Below are positions 9,128-17,882 of a DNA stretch of 17,882 nt, piece after piece. A model generated the notes under the pieces. That model worked only from the letters and a program-made list of their open reading frames with translations, made no database searches and was not told the origin of the DNA. How positions within the stretch are numbered: position 1 is the first letter of the stretch; every line of letters begins with the position of its first letter. The DNA is taken from assembly GCA_000697335.1 (NCBI GenBank), contig JNEM01000083.1, forward strand, positions 1-17,882, read 5' to 3'. The translations under genes and the position numbers were made by a program. The stretch comes from Conidiobolus incongruus B7586. Its lineage: Eukaryota; Entomophthoromycota; Entomophthoromycetes; Entomophthorales; Conidiobolaceae.

Positions 9128-9132
9128 AAAAA
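9128..9132 (-). terminator. Pol III terminator of tRNA-Tyr
   Basis: On the minus strand a run of five T lies 30 nt past the mature 3' end of tRNA-Tyr, the first T run of four or more downstream. Runs of T are the standard RNA polymerase III stop signal. Confidence 0.6.
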
Positions 9133-9162
9133 TATTGCGTGGAGAGAATGAAGAGAAACGGA

Positions 9163-9246
9163 TCCGACCAACCGGAATTGAACCAGTGACCTAGAGATTA
9201 CAGCTACAACTACAGTCTCCCGCTCTACCAACTGAGCTATAGTCGG
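9163..9246 (-). tRNA. tRNA-Tyr (GTA) with 11-nt intron
   Basis: The 84-nt gene folds into a full cloverleaf of 73 mature nt. Acceptor CCGACTA/TGGTCGG has one G-T pair and the C1-G72 pair that marks eukaryotic tRNA-Tyr. The other stems are D stem GCTC/GAGC, anticodon stem GGAGA/TCTCT and T stem ACTGG/CCGGT with loop TTCAATT; the discriminator is A. The anticodon GTA sits in CTGTAG. The intron TTGTAGCTGTA (9199-9209) lies one base 3' of the anticodon, the standard nuclear position. A box (TAGCTCAGTTGG) and B box (GGTTCAATTCC) are intact. No CCA is encoded. A decayed copy lies at 1779-1862. Confidence 0.97.
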
Positions 9247-11177
9247 ATACAACTAGAGTATTATATTATACAAATAATTTCGCTTTTACTGTTTAACTTA
9301 AATGATAAAATTTTAATCATAAAATATTCTAAATCTAGTTTAATTCTTATAATTATATTACATATTCAAATTCTAATTCTTCTATTTTTAATACATTTTT
9401 TCATCATTTACAATAATTTATCAAACTTATATTTTGACATATGGCATATATTCATATTTGATATTTTTTTACTATTATGTTTTAAGACACACATTAATAG
9501 AATACACTACGTTATTCTTATTTAATGTCATTTTAAAAGAAATTTTAAATAGACTTTTTATAGTTATTTCAATTTCCTATTAATATAAAATCAAATTTAA
9601 TACTTTTTTATTACCAATTGTATCTAATAACCAAATAACCAAACATTTTATATGTTTCACAATATTTGATAATTTATTAAAAAATGATAATTTTAACAAT
9701 TTTTAATTCATATTTTTGAAATTAAATATAAATTGATTATTTAATCAATTTACTATCTCAATATTTGAATATATTAATTAACATTCACTTTCAAATTTGT
9801 TTTAATTCATCTAATTATAAATCATATTAAATGTGACTTTAAGACTTGAATCTTGATTTTGCAATGTAATTTTAATAATGTTACTAAGATTTTGTCGATT
9901 CTGAGTTACACAAAACTTATTTTAACTAGGATCCTTAACCATTGTTGTAAAGCAAGTGAATTTGTGTACTATGTATTAAGATATATGACTTGAAAATATT
10001 CTAAAAAATATATAGTATATCTTAATTTATTTCTTGTTCTTGAATAAAATAATATTAATAGATTTATCTAAAATCAAGATCTATATTGAAATGACGTATA
10101 GTTATTCAAAGCAAGCATGGTTATAATGATATGATTATTTCTTATAAATTGCTAAATTTAAAGCTAAATATCATTTAAAAAATAACATACCAATACAAAG
10201 CTAAGCAATAATACTCTAATACGTTATTGAAGTGTACAATACAAATTCATTTTTCAAATTTAATGAAGTAATAAAATATTAAAATAAACTATGTAATTCA
10301 AAAATAGCAGGATATTAAATATTTCTTATATTTGCTTAAGTCTACTTAAATATAACTCATTATTTGTAATAATAATATAATATTTTACAGTTATTCTTAT
10401 ATTTTGTAAAAAACTAAAAAATTTAAACACAATATCGTTTCTACTAAGATAAAAAGTTACGAAAATTATTCTCAGATAAATCAAAAATATTACATTTTTT
10501 TTAAAATACTATTATTGATATTTAATTATAATTCACACTGTTTCTAGTATATATAATTCAATTCACAAGCTTCATTTAATCGAATTTCACCTGGATTGAA
10601 ATTATCTTGTATAACCATTTATATTTAAAGTTATAATTATATCTAATATTATATACAATCGAATTCGATTGTAAAATGAAAAGGTGGTTACATTGTAATA
10701 TAAAGGTAAGCGAATTCCTATTCGATTAAAAGTTAAAGAGTATAAAAATACTCTTTAAGATTGATATATACCATTACTTCTAGCAGATTTTATAATCAAT
10801 ATAACATTCATTTCAATTGTAATACAATAATTCAAATTATTATACACTCGGTTATTTTGAACTATGTATTCTAATAAATTCAATATACCAAACATAGTTA
10901 AATATATTACTACCAATATAAATAAAAAAGACAGGATATGTTGTATAATTTAATTACGATATCAAAATATTCAAAATAAATATTATATATTAGTAAAGGT
11001 TAGTAAATTATAATTGATAAAATAAAATAAATAGATGAAATAATTTAGAAATTAGGGTGAAAAAATATTTGGTGAAAAGTAAGAATAAAATGTTAAAAAT
11101 AAAAATTTTGAATTATTTTAATATATAAATCTGAATATTATTCACTATAATATAGAATAATTAAATTTACTTATACA
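9247..11177. other. AT-rich spacer between the two tRNA genes
   Basis: No coding frame is recognised. TATAATATAA-like sequences lie just upstream of both tRNA genes and may help Pol III initiation. The only strong structure is the palindrome cluster at 10575-10758. The 20-mer around 9793-9812 is shared with the spacer near 4637. Confidence 0.5.
10575..10758. repeat. Cluster of perfect palindromes and inverted repeats
   Basis: Three exact structures are packed into 184 bp. First, TTTAATCGAAT (10575-10585) and its exact reverse complement ATTCGATTAAA (10720-10730) form outer arms. Second, between them is a spacerless 20-bp perfect palindrome TACAATCGAATTCGATTGTA (10654-10673), which shares the ATCGAAT core with the outer arms. 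Third, immediately after the right arm is TTAAAGAGTAT (10733-10743) and ATACTCTTTAA (10748-10758), a perfect 11-bp stem with an AAAA loop. The recurring ATCGAAT/ATTCGAT core suggests one repeated site rather than chance. Confidence 0.75.
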
Positions 11178-11251
11178 GCTTCCATGGCGCAATTGGCTAG
11201 CGCGTCCGACTGTTAATCGGGAGGTTGGTGGTTCAAGCCCACCTGGGAGCG
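11178..11251 (+). tRNA. tRNA-Asn (GTT)
   Basis: The 74-nt gene folds as a standard cloverleaf. Acceptor GCTTCCA/TGGGAGC has one T-G pair. The D arm is GCGC...GCGC, the anticodon loop CTGTTAA has anticodon GTT, the T stem is GGTGG/CCACC with loop TTCAAGC, and the discriminator is G. The sequence closely follows the conserved eukaryotic tRNA-Asn (ATGGCGCAATTGGCTAGCGC in the D arm). There is no intron and no encoded CCA. Confidence 0.97.
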
Positions 11252-11257
11252 TTACCC

Positions 11258-11272
11258 TTTTACTTCTTTTTT
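11258..11272 (+). terminator. Pol III terminator of tRNA-Asn
   Basis: A TTTT run at 11258-11261 and a second six-T run at 11267-11272 follow the tRNA 3' end by 6 and 15 nt, a typical tandem RNA polymerase III stop. Confidence 0.75.
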
Positions 11273-11807
11273 AATAAACAAATTATTTCCAATTTTTTTA
11301 CTCAAAATGGGGATTTTTACATATTTGATTTATAATTGCCAACTGACTCCTTTTTTCGAAGTGAATATATTATATTATATTTGAGAATTCTTTATATAAA
11401 TTAAATATTGATTTAAATTAATTACTCAAATTATTGTTTAAGAAAAATACTCAAAGCATTTTGTATATTAAATGATGACTCAACAATTGATTTTAGAATT
11501 AGAAAACTAATGTTTAGTTTTATATTTATTTCAATGATATCCTTAAAGTAAATATTATATTTTTTTTAAATAATTAGAGTATAAGATTATAAAACTATAT
11601 TATGTTGACATTGGTCAATTTAATTAATCATTAAAATTTTATTATAAACATAATGATGGTTTATTGATATAATATATAGAATTATAGTATACTAACTTAG
11701 GAAAAAAGTTATTCTTCAAATATTACAAATTGAAAAGATAAATTTAAATCAAGACCAGGATATCAGATATCAATAAAATATATAACGATTTTGATTATAA
11801 ATGAAAA
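11273..11807. other. AT-rich spacer
   Basis: It lies between tRNA-Asn and the 3' end of the glycosylase gene. No open frame or clear structure is seen. It must hold the 3' UTR and end site of the minus-strand glycosylase, but no AATAAA is evident on that strand near the stop. Confidence 0.45.
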
Positions 11808-12861
11808 TTAAACTTTGGAATCTTTCCATTGCCAGAGAAACCACGAAGCAATGGAACGGTAAGGTCTCCAAATTTCGCACACGGCTTCCATCTCCTCAGC
11901 AGTGATGCGATTCTTACCTTTAGGCTTCAAATTGAAGTATTTTATAACTTGATTCTTGATAGCATAGTCGCCAACAGGAAGAATGTCCAAGCGATGTAGA
12001 GTACCCATAAGGAACATATCTGCAGTCCACTAAATAATAATAAATCATACAAAAGCAAAACATTAGCCTAGATTAAATATCAGTTATTGAATATGTATTA
12101 CCCTGCCAATTCCTTTGACTTCACATAGCTTAGTTACAAGTTCTTCATCAGGTAACTTCAGGATAATCTCATCACTAAGAGAGCCATCGACATATCTTTT
12201 AGATAGATCAATCAAATAATTGGCTTTTGCATTAGATAGCCCAGCAGATCTTAGTTTCTCAAATGGCGTGTCGATGATTTGCTGAGGAGTAGGAAATACA
12301 CCATCTTCATTAAATAAAGCAATGACACGATTAAGAATGGCGAATGCGGCCTTTCCAGCGAGTTGCTAAATAAACATTTAATGATTCGTAATTTTTTCAA
12401 TAAAAAACCGATAAAATTTACCTGATAAATAATGGATCTCGCCAATGCTTTAAAAGTAAAATTATCTCCTTGGTTCAAGTCTGCTTCAGATAACAGATAG
12501 CAAGGTCGATCTGAAAATAGTAAAAGCTTTTCGAAGTTGCTAAAGAATCGAAGATTATAAAAATTTGCCTCTATATGAATTAGTGAACTTACGGATCATT
12601 TTTAAGAAGAGCAGCAATAGCAGGATGACTAGGATCAACAGGAGAGCCAACTTTTTCACTGAATTGGTTAGGTACTGGCAATTCGTCCAGCTCCACCTTC
12701 TTTTCTTGTTTAAATACTTTTTGTTTTGTAGCTTTTACTTTCTGTTTTTTACTCCCATTTTTCTCTTGTAAAACTTTGGTGGTGGTAGTAATAGTAGTTG
12801 TTTTGGTTGATTTCAACTTTTCACTCAAAGTTTGAGATCTGGTGACTCTACGAGTAATCAT
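11808..12861 (-). CDS. MAG1: 3-methyladenine DNA glycosylase (AlkA/MAG type), four exons
   Basis: Base-excision repair enzyme that removes alkylated purines in the nucleus. Exons on the minus strand: 12861-12593, 12539-12422, 12365-12102, 12029-11808. The introns (53, 56, 72 bp) begin GTAAGT, GTAAAT and GTAATA and end TTAG, TTAG and TTAG. Splicing gives 290 residues in one frame. The start is the first ATG, 12861. Residues 1-70 are basic and Thr/Lys-rich (TRRVTRSQ, then a Lys-rich patch at 36-55), fitting a nuclear signal. The family core starts at DPSHPAIAALL (76-86). It runs through ARSIIYQQLAGKAA (122-135) and AGLSNAKANYL (170-180), then the helix-hairpin-helix VKGIGRWTAD (212-221). The Gly/Pro-Asp loop follows, with catalytic Asp238 in PVGDYAIKN. 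All key residues are present, and length matches fungal Mag proteins. One splice junction falls inside the YQQL motif. Confidence 0.92.
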
Positions 12862-14656
12862 TATAAAATTAATTGGATTGAACGAGTTCAAAATTTTATT
12901 GACTTGGAATAAAAAGTGACAGGTTGGTTTTAATTTGAAAGCGTATTAATAATATTAAATTTGTGGGATACATATTTTAAACTAATAACAAAATAATAAT
13001 TCCTCAATTTAAATTCAGTAGCAAGTTATAATACTAAAAAAGTAAATTTGTTGAATATCAATACCTAATTAATCACAATATATGTTCATTTATATTGTCT
13101 GTTAATATTTCGCATTTATTTTACCGAATGAAATATATATTTCAAATTGATTAGTAATCAATTTGATTTTCATTTTTTAATACATTTAGTATTTTAGGGG
13201 GTACAATAAATTAAGAGATGAATATTAAAAAATGTAAATCTCATAATAGACTATTATTCAAAAATATACTGTATTAACTAAATACTATTTAATATTCGGT
13301 TCCGAAATAATCTCAGAAAATATTAATATCGTTACTACAAAATACTTAAATCAACTTTATTATATACTTATAAATCATATTCTAATACATAGTAATAAAA
13401 TATTTAATAACGTACTAATAATCAATTCAATCGTATTTCAAAAAAAATTTCAAGGTGATATTTTCTCATACCTGATTATGAATCTTTTTCATCAATTACA
13501 AAGACCATATAAACAGGTATGACAAATGGATATAACTGTTATTTTGTCATCGGGTAAATAATATGAAAAATTTGGAGTTTCATTTTTTGTTACTGTTCTC
13601 AATCAATGGTTATATGTTGTTTGTTGTTGATATAAAATTTCATAATTAGATTCAGACTTATAATTTATTTCAAATTTGAATAGCTTAATTTTGATATTGA
13701 TTTTCTAAAGTTGATTGATATTAACTCCAAAATATTTTATATTGCTAAAAAACAATGTAATAATATATACAAAATTTACTCTCAATTTATTTTTTACATG
13801 ATATCATAGTGGATAAATCTTTACCAAATCTCTCACAATCGCCGAATTAAGGATAAAATTCAATTTTTCAAAATCTCTAATAAGCTATATTTCGCATTCG
13901 AATCTTGTTTTATTTTTTAATATTAGGTCATTCATATTCTAGAAAGTGTTAGTTAATAATATTTGTAAGCAAATGTAATTTTGAGTAATTTTGTACTATG
14001 AAGTAATAATAAAATGTATACAAAGTTGATTTTGTCAAAAAAATGTACTGGGGAGTTATTATATTTGCAGACTATTTAGTGGAATAAGTGGCAAAATGTC
14101 GTTTCTAAGGGTCGATCATCTCGCAAAATTGCAACTCGATTATCAATCAATATAATTACATATTACATAATTAAATTGAATTGTTAAACGTGTCATATAT
14201 TCCAGTACCAATAATCACCAATAGAAAATAGTACAAAATATTTCAATCTTTCAATAATTAGATCTAATTCTATTTATTAAATTTTTACAATTAATTTTAT
14301 TTATTTGGATTTTCTACAATTTTACCCATGTTCATCTAAATATTGTATTTCATAAATCTTGAAAAATTAAATTAGAAAAATTCTTTAAGAATAACGGGTA
14401 ATATATTATTACAAATTCAAGTGTAAGAATTGATATATTTTGATATAAGGATTAGTGGAATAGTTATCTGATGATTAATACAGTCATATCTGATGTACAA
14501 TTACTATTTTATAATTTTAATTAGATTACAACCAATAATTTAATGATAAACAAAGAATATGATTTTAAAATTCGTTAGAAAAGCCCTCAATGATTTTAAA
14601 CAACACCAATTTACTAAAATCACTAATCAGGTAGAGATTCGATTACTTAATTGGTA
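12862..14656. other. AT-rich spacer upstream of the glycosylase gene
   Basis: No gene recognised. It includes the upstream region of the minus-strand glycosylase. Structures seen are CATACCTG (13467-13474) with its reverse complement CAGGTATG (13514-13521), and a hairpin ATGACAAA (13519-13526) / TTTGTCAT (13543-13550) with a 16-nt loop. These two share bases and could be alternatives. A short frame on the minus strand just past the orphan fragment (about 14520-14656) is weakly peptide-like. Confidence 0.45.
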
Positions 14657-14917
14657 TTAAATTCCCCTTCTTAGGGGGTGAAAATCCTTACATCGGGCTA
14701 TTTGATTGGATAAATATACCTCTGATTGTTTTGTAATTTCCAAATCGATACCGTAAATAATATCAAAAAATTTAGTTAAAAAATCCCAATTTTTATTATA
14801 ATGAAACCTAATAGGTTGATTATAATTGGTAAGAGCTTTTCCACATTTCAATACCATTTTTGGTATGTATTTATTGATATATAAACCTTGCAATTCCTCT
14901 TCTATTTTTAATGATTT
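14657..14917 (-). pseudogene. Orphan open fragment, possibly a gene relic or exon
   Basis: The minus strand is open for 86 codons between stops. The only ATG is internal (14837 region, MVLKCGKALTNYN), so no full start is available. The composition is protein-like rather than AT-driven (KCGKALTNYNQPIRFHYNKN; IARCKDFHPLRRGI), with Trp, Cys, His and Pro present. No family is recognised. It lies about 90-350 bp upstream of the desaturase start on the opposite strand. It could be the last exon of an unseen gene, a decayed fragment, or chance. No splice acceptor was convincing. Confidence 0.3.
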
Positions 14918-15009
14918 TTAAATATTTTTCAACTTATCTTTAATATAATATTAATTTTTACTAACACCAATACAAAATTTACTAAGTTATCACATTTTAA
15001 TACTGAGTA

Positions 15010-16163
15010 ATGCCTCCTAACGATAATAAAATTCCGCAAATCAATCCTCCAGAAGCAAATCCAGACCATCGCCATCCTCTTTATTTAGGTGACTGGAAAA
15101 GGTCAATACCTTATGTGAATAAAGGGATGGCTGAGGATAACATGGACGAACCACATTTCAAGCGCAAGTTTGCCATTTTAGAAAAGCATCCAGAGATTAA
15201 ACACCTCGAGGGCCCTGATCCATATACAAAGTATATTATCTTTGCTTCCACATTTGTTCAACTCGCCTTGAGTTATTTTGTTGGTAGAATTTGGCAACCT
15301 TCATTTATTCCTATGTTCTTAATCAGTTACTGCATCGGAGGAACAATCACAGCGCTCTATGGTGTCATCATTCATGAATTATCACACAACCTCTGTTCAC
15401 CTAGCCCATTTGTTAATCGTCTTTTGGCTCTTGTTGTCAACACATGTATTCCTTTCCCTATTGCCGCTTCATTCCGTCGTTACCATCTCAATCACCACGC
15501 ATATCTTGGTGTTGAAAACCTTGACCCTGATTTGCCCATGGATTGGGAGCTTAAGTTGATTAAAGGCAATACATTTATGAAGATGCTCTGGATTTTCATT
15601 TACCCCGTTATGTATGTTGTCAGAGGTACTGTTAACTTTAAGCCATTATCATTTTGGGAAATTATCAACATTATCTACACTTTAACTGTCGATGCTTTGG
15701 TATTCAAATTCTGCGGCATTCAAGGTTTCCTGTATCTCTTCCTCTCTCTCTGGTTAGGATATGGACTTCATCCTGGAGCTGCTCACTTTATTCAAGAACA
15801 TTTCACATTTGACGATGGTCAAGAAACCTACTCTTACTATGGCTCACTCAACTGGTTCTACCTTAATATTGGCTACCACAATGAACATCATGATTTCATG
15901 CACGTAAGTTACACTAAATTGACTTCAATTTATCAAATTAATATTTACATCTAATTTAGGTTGCATGGTCTAAACTACCAGAAATCAAGCGGATTGCACC
16001 CGAATTCTACAATACTTTAAAATATCATACCAGTTACGTTTTGGTTCATTTTAAATTTATCACTGAAAAGATAATGGGACCTCAATCTCGCGTCCAGAGA
16101 ACTTTACAAGCTCATAAAACTGCCAGGAAATTAATGAAGAAAGACAGACCTAAAAAGTATTAA
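15010..16163 (+). CDS. Sphingolipid delta-4 desaturase, two exons
   Basis: ER-membrane di-iron enzyme (DEGS1/DES1 family) that puts the 4,5-trans double bond into dihydroceramide. Exon 1 is 15010-15903 and exon 2 is 15960-16163, with a 56-bp intron GTAAGT...TTTAG. The spliced protein has 365 residues. All three histidine boxes are present: HELSH (122-126), HLNHH (159-163) and HNEHH (290-294), plus the conserved HPGAAHFIQEH (254-264). The N-terminal Lipid_DES-like part reads EPHFKRKFAILEKHPEIKHL, then GPDPYTKY as in fungal members. It is preceded by about 45 extra residues, with no cytochrome b5 domain. Hydrophobic segments lie near 75-92, 99-121, 135-152, 190-206 and 218-250. The C-terminus RPKKY resembles a basic ER-retrieval tail. 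Exon 2 continues the family alignment (WSKLPEIKRIAPEFYNTLKY). The 5' ATG is the first in frame. Confidence 0.93.
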
Positions 16164-17579
16164 CACAACTATTCGCTTCCTAATTAATACTATTATAAAT
16201 ATTATTGTGAATATCATCCCTATTATTATCATATTATTAAAAAATTAATTAACATAATCAATTTAACATTATTTTAAGTTTTATTTTTTATTCTTCGATT
16301 CTAAAATGTGGAGTCAAATCCCCATTTAAGGTAACAAAGAATAATATATTGTGGGAATTTTATAAGAATAATTTTTACATTTTTCTTTATCATTTTCAAA
16401 ATAGGTTTTTCTAAATTTAATTTACCTCAGCATGTATACCAAGTAAAGATCAAGAATCTTAAAATTTATCCAACTCAATTTCTTAGTATTATTTTTTTGA
16501 AGCTATATAATCAAAATTGGCAATTTTGAATATTAATACCAAGTTATCATTTTTGAATAACAAAGTAAGAAAAATATTGTATTTTTGTGTCTTTGGGTAA
16601 AAATTTATTTTAAAGAATGTCAAGATTTGATAAAAATCAATGTTATTAATTAGCTTAGGGTTATTTTCACCGAATCTAAAAGTGTCATCTCAATCATAAT
16701 AATTAAATATTACTAAATATTCTAAGTATGACTACATTTGATTTTTAAATTTTGGATTAATTTTACTAAGATGGTATTTGGTTATTTTTTTTCATACAAT
16801 ATAACTATTTAATGATTATTGGATTTGATTTTTTTAAAGTATTGATGTTATAACAAATTAGAAAAATAATCAAAGTCAATTTTTTTAACAGTTTGTTACA
16901 TTTGTATAACTGTGACAAAGTGGTAGCTTTTTGGACTTTAAAGGTTTTATTTTAAAATCATTCAGCAATTTTATATTATTTTGTTGGTCATAGTTAATAT
17001 TAATTATCATAACAATACTTTTATGGAATCAATTTTGATACTTAAAAATTCCATTTTGATTATAACATCACAACCAAAGATACTTTCTATCAAATATTAC
17101 AACTTTGAGGGCAATTGGTTTACTATATTAAGAAAAATAAAAATTTTGAAAAAATACTTTTATGGTAGATATAAACTATATTAGGAATATAACTCTTGGG
17201 TATCTGTTGGAATTTTGTAAATACTTATGTTTTATATTCAAATTTAGAAATTCCTATTGGCTAGTGCTTTTCAATTTCTTTTTTAGGCCTAAAAAACTAT
17301 GGTAGTGATCTAATCTAATAATTTGTTTCCACTCTTATTTTTGGTCTTTATATCTGCAAGTAAATAAAATAAGACACATATTAATTAGCCAATTATAGAT
17401 AACAAATATATAATAATCCAATAAAAATTTAATAAGTTATAATTTTTTAATAATTATTATTAATTAATTTATTTAAATTAAAATACCTTATTTAGTATTT
17501 TAATTTTATATATATATGACCTAATTTTCTTATATTTTTATAATAACTTCTATTATCCAGATTTCATTTTCTTGAATGT

Positions 17580-17611
<32 letters not shown>

Positions 17612-17882
17612 TTTTCTTGTAATTATTATATATCATATAATACAAATTATTGGATTAAAATCAATAAATAAATGATGTTGATATTCTTAATATATTTTAT
17701 ATATTTTTAAATTTTTTAACTTTATATATTTCTATTAATATAACTAAATTATAGATATTAAATTTCTTTATATTGAAATATCCTTATGCACTAATAAATT
17801 TTGTATATTTATTTACTTAACTTTAATATACCAAATAAAAAAGCTTGTATATCAGATATAAATTTCAAATTTTAATAAAATT
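16164..17882. other. AT-rich tail of the window
   Basis: It holds the 3' UTR of the desaturase and then spacer. No gene is recognised. An open stretch at about 16981-17184 is AT-driven, lacks an ATG at its start and looks like nothing known. ACAGTT/AACTGT around 16888-16912 is a weak inverted repeat. The last 500 bp are almost pure A/T. Confidence 0.5.
17582..17608. repeat. (AT)n microsatellite
   Basis: An uninterrupted AT dinucleotide run of 27 nt, in one of the most A/T-rich parts of the window. Confidence 0.9.

Larger units (their letters stand above)
6857..9162. other. AT-rich spacer
   Basis: No gene recognised on either strand. The notable structure is the direct-repeat and hairpin group at 7443-7568. 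An imperfect hairpin lies at 8215-8247: GTGATCATAAGTT pairs with AACTTATCATTAC around a 7-nt loop, with one mismatch and one G-T pair. The remainder is AT-rich sequence with many short A or T runs. Confidence 0.5.

Noticed and set aside
8974-9252. Open frame over the tRNA-Tyr gene
   Set aside because: It has no ATG at its start and its best-looking part is the antisense-free read of the tRNA itself; the tRNA explains the sequence.
12481-12540. Acceptor CAG at 12510 region for glycosylase intron 1
   Set aside because: Using the TTTTCAG acceptor puts the next exon out of frame with early stops, whereas TTTAG at 12541-12540 gives PNFEKLLLFSDRPCYLL in frame.
12862-12891. Ten-codon N-terminal extension of the glycosylase
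   Set aside because: It would need a TTG start; the ATG at 12861 gives a typical basic N-terminus.
16981-17184. 67-codon open frame
   Set aside because: Begins at TTG, composition is driven by A/T (Ile, Lys, Asn, Tyr), and no motif or leader is seen.
1-17882. Dictyostelid origin
   Set aside because: The A/T content and F-box genes would allow it, but the desaturase N-terminal part, the VRF...YDR segment and the CT-rich leader look more fungal. This is a judgement, not proof.

Overview
The window looks like nuclear DNA from a very AT-rich eukaryote, most likely an early-diverging fungus. An Entomophthorales/Conidiobolus-like or Glomeromycotina-like genome would fit, but this is inference and no species marker is present. 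Supporting points are short spliceosomal introns (53, 56, 72 and 56 bp, with GT...TAG ends), a sphingolipid desaturase that reads like the fungal branch, a MAG-type DNA glycosylase, F-box/leucine-rich proteins of the kind expanded in such fungi, and nuclear-type tRNA genes, one with a canonical 11-nt intron. Coding stretches are clearly richer in GC than the spacers.

Layout, left to right. 1-745 is a decayed tandem repeat of about 388 bp. 1023-1235 (minus) is a short F-box-like gene or relic. 1779-1862 is a dead tRNA-Tyr copy whose anticodon position reads CTA. 2146-3597 (plus) is a full-length F-box/LRR-like protein. The two F-box genes are divergent. 3598-5300 is AT-rich spacer with hairpins. 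5301-5396 holds what looks like a third, decayed F-box fragment. A pyrimidine-rich leader (5725-5968) precedes a 78-residue ORF (5969-6205). That ORF carries a spinophilin/neurabin-like protein phosphatase 1 docking string and a kemptide-like PKA site. 6206-6856 is an unexplained, less AT-rich stretch. The rest is a long spacer up to tRNA-Tyr(GTA) at 9163-9246 (minus), another spacer containing a cluster of perfect palindromes (10575-10758), and tRNA-Asn(GTT) at 11178-11251 (plus). Then come a four-exon 3-methyladenine DNA glycosylase gene (11808-12861, minus), a spacer, an orphan open fragment (14657-14917, minus), a two-exon sphingolipid delta-4 desaturase gene (15010-16163, plus) and an AT-rich tail with an (AT)n microsatellite.

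No operon-like logic is expected or seen. The genes serve unrelated housekeeping roles: protein turnover, possible phosphatase control, base-excision repair, ceramide desaturation and translation. The most interesting item is the small 5969-6205 ORF, a candidate PKA-gated PP1 regulator. Second are the palindrome cluster at 10.6-10.8 kb and the tRNA-Tyr relic with a CUA anticodon. I see no viral element, no recognisable transposon coding region and no CRISPR array.
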